64,000 nt of DNA from an uncultured Collinsella sp. Lineage in GTDB: Bacteria > Actinomycetota > Coriobacteriia > Coriobacteriales > Coriobacteriaceae. The number at the start of each line of letters is the position of its first letter. The stretch's first letter is position 1. This document shows, one piece after another, positions 60,463 to 64,000 of the stretch. Below the pieces are notes generated by a model that saw nothing but the letters and a program-made list of their open reading frames with translations, searched no databases and was not told where the DNA came from. The stretch lies in assembly GCA_959602645.1 (NCBI GenBank), contig CAUGTZ010000002.1, forward strand, positions 84,159 through 148,158. Reading direction: 5' to 3'. A program made the translations under genes and the position numbers.

Positions 60463-61875
60463 ATGGACGCAACCGCAATTATCCTCGCTGCCGGCGAGGG
60501 CACCCGCATGAAGTCGAACCACTGCAAGGTTTCGCACAAGATCCTGGGCAAGCCCATGGTTCAGTGGATCGTCGACGCCACCATCAAGGCCGGCTGCAGC
60601 CGCGTCGTGGTCGTCATCGGCAGCCACGCCGACGAGATGCGTGCCCTCATCGATGGCGCCTACGCCAACAGCGCCACCAAGGTCGAGTGCGTCGAGCAGA
60701 CCGAGCGCCTGGGCACCGGCCACGCCGTCAAGGTCGCGCTCGAGGCCTGCGGCATCACGCAAGGCCCCGTCGTCGTGCTCAACGGCGACCTGCCGCTCAT
60801 CACCGCCGACACCGTCGCCAAGTTCGCACAGACCGTCGCCACCGGCGAGCTCGCCTGCACCGTCATGACCATGACCCCGCCCGATCCTTTTGGCTACGGC
60901 CGCATCAAACTGGGCGCCGATGGTCAGATCGAGCGCATCATCGAGCAGAAGGACTGCACGCCCGAGCAGGCCGCCACGCTGCTGGAGTGCAACGCCGGCT
61001 GCTACGCCTTCGACGGCGCGCAGCTCGCCGCCCACATTAACGAGATCGGCAACGACAACGCGCAGTCCGAGTACTATCTGCCCGACATGCTCGAAATCCT
61101 CAAGGGTCACGGCCAGGCGGTCTCCATCTTCCACTGTGACGACTACCGCGACGGTCTGGGCGTCAACAGCCGTATCCAGCTCGCACAGCTCACCGCCATC
61201 GCGCGCGACCGCATCAACGAGCACTGGATGGCCGAGGGCGTCACGTTCATCGACCCCACGCAGGCTTGGATCGGCCCCGACGCCACCATCGGCCGCGACA
61301 CCGTCGTGTGGCCGCAGACGCACCTGATCGGCCACGTCACCGTGGGCGAGGAATGCCAGCTCGGCCCCAACAGCCGTCTCACCGACACCACCGTCGGCAG
61401 CGGCTGCACCATCGATGAGACCATCGCCATCGAGGCCGTCATCGAGAACGGCGTCGACTGCGGACCGCGCGCCTACCTGCGCCCGGGCACCCACATGCTC
61501 GACGGCTCCAAGGCCGGCACGCACGTGGAGATCAAGAAGTCCACGATCGGCGAGGGCTCCAAAGTTCCGCACCTGTCCTACATCGGCGACACCACCATGG
61601 GCTCCGGCGTCAACGTGGGCGCGGGCTCCATCACCTGCAACTACGACGGCGTCCACAAGCACAAGACCGTCATCGGCAAGGATGCCTTCATCGGTTCCGA
61701 CACCATGATGGTCGCGCCCGCCCAGATTGGCGACGGTGCACTCGTGGCCGCCGGCTCCGTCATCACCGAGCCGGTCCCGGCCGACGCACTCGGTCTGGGC
61801 CGCGCCCGCCAGGTAAATATTGAGGGCTGGGCCGCCGATTATCGCCGCCGTCTGCACGAGGACGACGAGGTATAA
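60463..61875 (+). CDS. glmU: bifunctional GlmU (GlcN-1-P acetyltransferase / GlcNAc-1-P uridylyltransferase)
   Basis: 470 residues making UDP-GlcNAc for peptidoglycan. The N-terminal nucleotidyltransferase has LAAGEGTRMKSNHCKVSHKI, GTGHAV, LNGDLPL and NAGCYAFDG. The C-terminal left-handed beta-helix carries RPGTHMLDGSKAGTHVEIKK, LSYIGD and GAGSITCNYDG. AGGAG 6 nt before 60463 fixes the start. TATAAC at 60442 could be the -10. Followed by a clear terminator. Confidence 0.96.
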   Translation: MDATAIILAAGEGTRMKSNHCKVSHKILGKPMVQWIVDATIKAGCSRVVVVIGSHADEMRALIDGAYANSATKVECVEQTERLGTGHAVKVALEACGITQGPVVVLNGDLPLITADTVAKFAQTVATGELACTVMTMTPPDPFGYGRIKLGADGQIERIIEQKDCTPEQAATLLECNAGCYAFDGAQLAAHINEIGNDNAQSEYYLPDMLEILKGHGQAVSIFHCDDYRDGLGVNSRIQLAQLTAIARDRINEHWMAEGVTFIDPTQAWIGPDATIGRDTVVWPQTHLIGHVTVGEECQLGPNSRLTDTTVGSGCTIDETIAIEAVIENGVDCGPRAYLRPGTHMLDGSKAGTHVEIKKSTIGEGSKVPHLSYIGDTTMGSGVNVGAGSITCNYDGVHKHKTVIGKDAFIGSDTMMVAPAQIGDGALVAAGSVITEPVPADALGLGRARQVNIEGWAADYRRRLHEDDEV

Positions 61876-61890
61876 CGTTTTACCAAGCAC

Positions 61891-61926
61891 AAAAGGAGCT
61901 GTTCCATGGGGACGGCTCCTTTTTTC
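61891..61926 (+). terminator. intrinsic terminator of glmU
   Basis: AAAAGGAGC pairs with GCTCCTTTT, followed by a T-run (TTTTTTC), 15 bp after the stop. Confidence 0.9.
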
Positions 61927-62068
61927 TATCGTGACCTGCGCGACCGGATGAGTGGTCGGTTCGTGTCCGTTGACGGTAAAGACGTTATCAAGACTCGATA
62001 AACCCCGTCGCGCGGTTACAATGCAACAAGGCATCTATATGGCATTCGATGTATAAAGGAGAAGGGTA

Positions 62069-63055
62069 ATGCCGATTAATGATCCCGAGAAGTCGGAGAA
62101 TATGCGCAAGTCCATCCGCGTGTATTCCGGTTCCTCCAACCGTCCCCTCGCTCAAAAGATTGCTGAGTACCTTGGGGTCGAGCTTTCGGGCCTTACGCTA
62201 AAGCAGTTCGCCAACGGTGAGATTTACGCCCGCTACGACGAGACCGTCCGCGGCGCCGACGTCTTCCTGATTCAGTCCGTGGCCGGCGGCAACGTCAACG
62301 ACATGCTCATGGAGCTGCTCATCGCCACCGACGCTGCCAAGCGCGCATCCGCCCGCTCCATCACCGCCGTTATCACCCACTACGGCTATGCCCGCCAGGA
62401 CCGCAAGGCCGGCCCGCGCGAGCCCATCACCGCCCGCCTCGTCGCCAACCTGCTCGAGCGCGCCGGTGTCAACCGCATCATCACCCTCGACCTGCACCAG
62501 GGTCAGATCCAGGGCTTCTTTGATATCCCGGTTAACCACCTGTCCGCACTGCCGCTGTTTGGCCAGTACTACAACGACATGCACTTCGACACCGACAACC
62601 TGGTTGTCGTCTCCCCCGACGTGGGTCGCGCCAAGGCCGCCAAGAAGCTGTCCGACATGCTCGGCTGCGACCTGGCCATCGCCCACAAGGGCCGTCCGCG
62701 CCACAACGCCGCCGAGGTCATGGGCATCATCGGTGACATCAAGGGCAAGACCTGCGTCATCAATGACGACATGATCGACACCGCTGGCACCCTGTGCGCC
62801 AACGTCAAGGAGCTCAAGGCTATGGGCGCTGGCGACATCTACGTCTGCGCCACCCACGGCATCTTCTCCGGTCCGGCCATCGAGCGCCTGAACGACGCCC
62901 CCATCGTCGAGTGCGTCGTCACCGATGCCATTCCCGTCGAGGTCGGCGGCAAGATTAAGACCATCTCGGTCGCCGAGGAGTTCGCCCAGGCTATCTCCGC
63001 CGTTTACCACGAGGAGCCCGTCTCCACGCTCGTCGGCGGCGACTTCGCGCTGTAG
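62069..63055 (+). CDS. prs: ribose-phosphate pyrophosphokinase
   Basis: 328 residues making PRPP from ribose-5-phosphate and ATP. SSNRPLAQKIAEYLG, FANGEIYARYDETVRGADVF, THYGYARQDRKAGPREPITA (flexible ATP loop), LDLHQGQIQGFFDIPVNHL, the KGR motif (AIAHKGRPR) and PRPP loop VINDDMIDTAGTL are all intact. AAGGAGAAGG precedes the start. The substrate can come from the ribokinase at the left end of the window. The usual partner order glmU-prs-pth is kept. Confidence 0.97.
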   Translation: MPINDPEKSENMRKSIRVYSGSSNRPLAQKIAEYLGVELSGLTLKQFANGEIYARYDETVRGADVFLIQSVAGGNVNDMLMELLIATDAAKRASARSITAVITHYGYARQDRKAGPREPITARLVANLLERAGVNRIITLDLHQGQIQGFFDIPVNHLSALPLFGQYYNDMHFDTDNLVVVSPDVGRAKAAKKLSDMLGCDLAIAHKGRPRHNAAEVMGIIGDIKGKTCVINDDMIDTAGTLCANVKELKAMGAGDIYVCATHGIFSGPAIERLNDAPIVECVVTDAIPVEVGGKIKTISVAEEFAQAISAVYHEEPVSTLVGGDFAL

Positions 63056-63083
63056 TCGCATCGTCCTTGCAACCCGGCGCATC

Positions 63084-63161
63084 GCCGTCGGAACAGAAGA
63101 AACCCCCGCGCTCCCCCTTGCTTCGGAAAGGTCGCGCGGGGGTTTCTTCTGTTCCGACGGC
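63084..63161 (+). terminator. long perfect hairpin terminator between prs and pth
   Basis: A 28-bp perfect stem (GCCGTCGGAACAGAAGAAAC ... complement) around a 22-nt loop. The inner part CCCCCGCGC / GCGCGGGGG is followed on the right arm by TTTCTTCTGTT, a terminator shape embedded in a longer inverted repeat. Confidence 0.75.
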
Positions 63162-63279
63162 TCGCTCTGCCGCGGCCGCGCTTTTGTCTGGTGGGATTTC
63201 GCTGAAACGAAGTCTCGCCTTCGGCGGGCGTGGTAGCCTTTGTCGTTGATTGAACTATTTGTGTAACGAAGGGACAAAT

Positions 63280-63909
63280 ATGGCAGCTGCACAGCCGCTT
63301 AAGATTCGCATGGTTGCCGGACTTGGCAACCCTGGCGATGAGTATGCCGAGACCCGCCACAACGCTGGCTTTAAGGCAATCGACGAGCTGGCCCGTCAGG
63401 CCGGCGTCACGTACTGGAAAAACCAGGCAGGCGCCGAGGTCGCGCTCATCAATATCAACGATCCCGAGGAAGAGGGCGGCAAGCGCCAGATTGTGCTGGT
63501 CAAGCCGCAGTCGTATATGAATACCTCGGGTGGCCCCATCTCCAAGCTCTGCCGCGAGTACAAGATCAAGGCCGAGGAGCTGCTTGTGATCCACGATGAG
63601 CTCGACATTCCCGCCGGCGACGTACGTGTTAAGGTGGGCGGCGGCCATGCTGGCCACAACGGCCTGCGTTCCATCATCGACAAGATGGGCAGCCGCGACT
63701 TCAGCCGCATCCGCACCGGCATCGGCAACCCTCCCGGCAAGATGGCTGTCGCAGACTATGTGCTCAAGCAGCTACGCGCCCGCGAGGCCGAGGACTTCCA
63801 GGACGCCTGTGCCCGCGCCGCCGACGCTGCGGGCCTCGCCATCGTGCACGGCGTGATCTACGCCCGCGACCATGTCAACGGCTCCGCCTCCGCCAACGGC
63901 AAGCACTAA
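63280..63909 (+). CDS. pth: peptidyl-tRNA hydrolase
   Basis: 209 residues. VAGLGNPGDEYAETRHNAGF holds the catalytic His and Asn. KPQSYMNTSGG, VIHDELDIPAGDVRVKVGGG (catalytic Asp), GHAGHNGLRSI and RIRTGIGNP complete the family pattern. Releases tRNA from stalled peptidyl-tRNA. Start at 63280 with GAAGGGAC upstream; the longer frame to 63250 lacks an RBS. Slight C-terminal extension (NGSASANGKH). Confidence 0.96.
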   Translation: MAAAQPLKIRMVAGLGNPGDEYAETRHNAGFKAIDELARQAGVTYWKNQAGAEVALININDPEEEGGKRQIVLVKPQSYMNTSGGPISKLCREYKIKAEELLVIHDELDIPAGDVRVKVGGGHAGHNGLRSIIDKMGSRDFSRIRTGIGNPPGKMAVADYVLKQLRAREAEDFQDACARAADAAGLAIVHGVIYARDHVNGSASANGKH

Positions 63910-63946
63910 AACCTACCAAAAAGGGACAGGTTTATTTTGGCAGGTT
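63910..63946. repeat. REP-like conserved-loop hairpin, copy E
   Basis: AACCTACCAAAA/TTTTGGCAGGTT (12 bp, one mismatch) encloses AGGGACAGGTTTA. It abuts the pth stop, like copies B, C and D next to other genes. Nothing recognisable follows to the window end. Confidence 0.6.
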
Positions 63947-64000
63947 GGGACTGCGGACGATTTCTTGGACCGCTACGCGGCCCTTCCCAGCGCGGCGCGG

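Overview
The window is a GC-rich, gene-dense bacterial chromosome segment. Several traits point to the Coriobacteriia (Actinobacteria), most likely a Collinsella-type gut anaerobe. These are a strong G/C third-position bias, an Ech-type energy-converting [NiFe] hydrogenase, many soluble Fe-S/flavin oxidoreductases, an LPxTG pilin-like adhesin, a group I ECF transporter, and mostly Shine-Dalgarno-led genes. The organism assignment is inferred from gene content, not from a marker gene. No prophage, CRISPR array, rRNA or complete insertion sequence was seen.

Layout. 1-2321 is a nucleoside/ribose salvage cluster (LacI regulator, nucleoside hydrolase, ribokinase). 2509-4725 is a membrane O-acyltransferase. 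5271-8386 pairs an NRAMP-type transporter with an MgtE-like CBS protein, probably for Mg2+. 8704-14493 holds envelope and stress genes: a degenerate NodB protein, PRC-barrel, YtxH, a cyanophycin-synthetase N-domain-like protein, CorC/HlyC and hemolysin III. 14680-17102 has a membrane-anchored alpha/beta hydrolase and a DUF362 ferredoxin protein. 17255-24099 carries two ABC exporters, the second divergent from a NarL-type two-component system (24299-26070). 26676-32915 encodes a 2079-residue cell-wall-anchored adhesin. 33644-39318 is an ech hydrogenase operon in canonical order, with echA and echB fused. 40344-50265 is a redox region: an old-yellow-enzyme-type reductase with a divergent PucR regulator, then flavodoxin, NuoF-C-like, NuoG/GltD-like and fumarate-reductase-like genes. 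51012-56482 has tRNA-fMet, coaX, a BirA-like gene, a folP-folK fusion, a sirtuin and exonuclease III. 57018-60407 is an ECF transporter, and 60463-63909 carries glmU, prs and pth.

The most unusual content is intergenic. At least five families of long inverted-repeat elements occur only between genes. (1) Three loci (26131-26534, 33091-33546, 56491-56971) carry two hairpin modules of fixed length, X (154 bp) and Y (138 bp core), separated by a conserved spacer W. Paired arm changes are visible, and each module has a terminator-like hairpin at its tip. Two of these loci bracket the giant adhesin in the same orientation. (2) Five small hairpins have unrelated stems but a common loop (consensus GGGAC-N3/4-TTA). 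(3) Two arrays of about 80-bp-period hairpins are built on ATCTGTAACA. (4) There is a 230-bp element with 32-bp terminal inverted repeats. (5) There is a 124-bp element with 17-bp arms. No transposase that could explain them is encoded here, apart from an orphan OrfA-like helix-turn-helix protein.

Functionally, the Ech complex would couple ferredoxin oxidation to H2 evolution and ion pumping. The NuoF/NuoG/GltD-like proteins look like an electron-distribution module feeding flavin reductases. Several proteins look like family members that have lost catalytic residues (NodB-like, BirA-like) or gained large insertions (dihydropteroate synthase).
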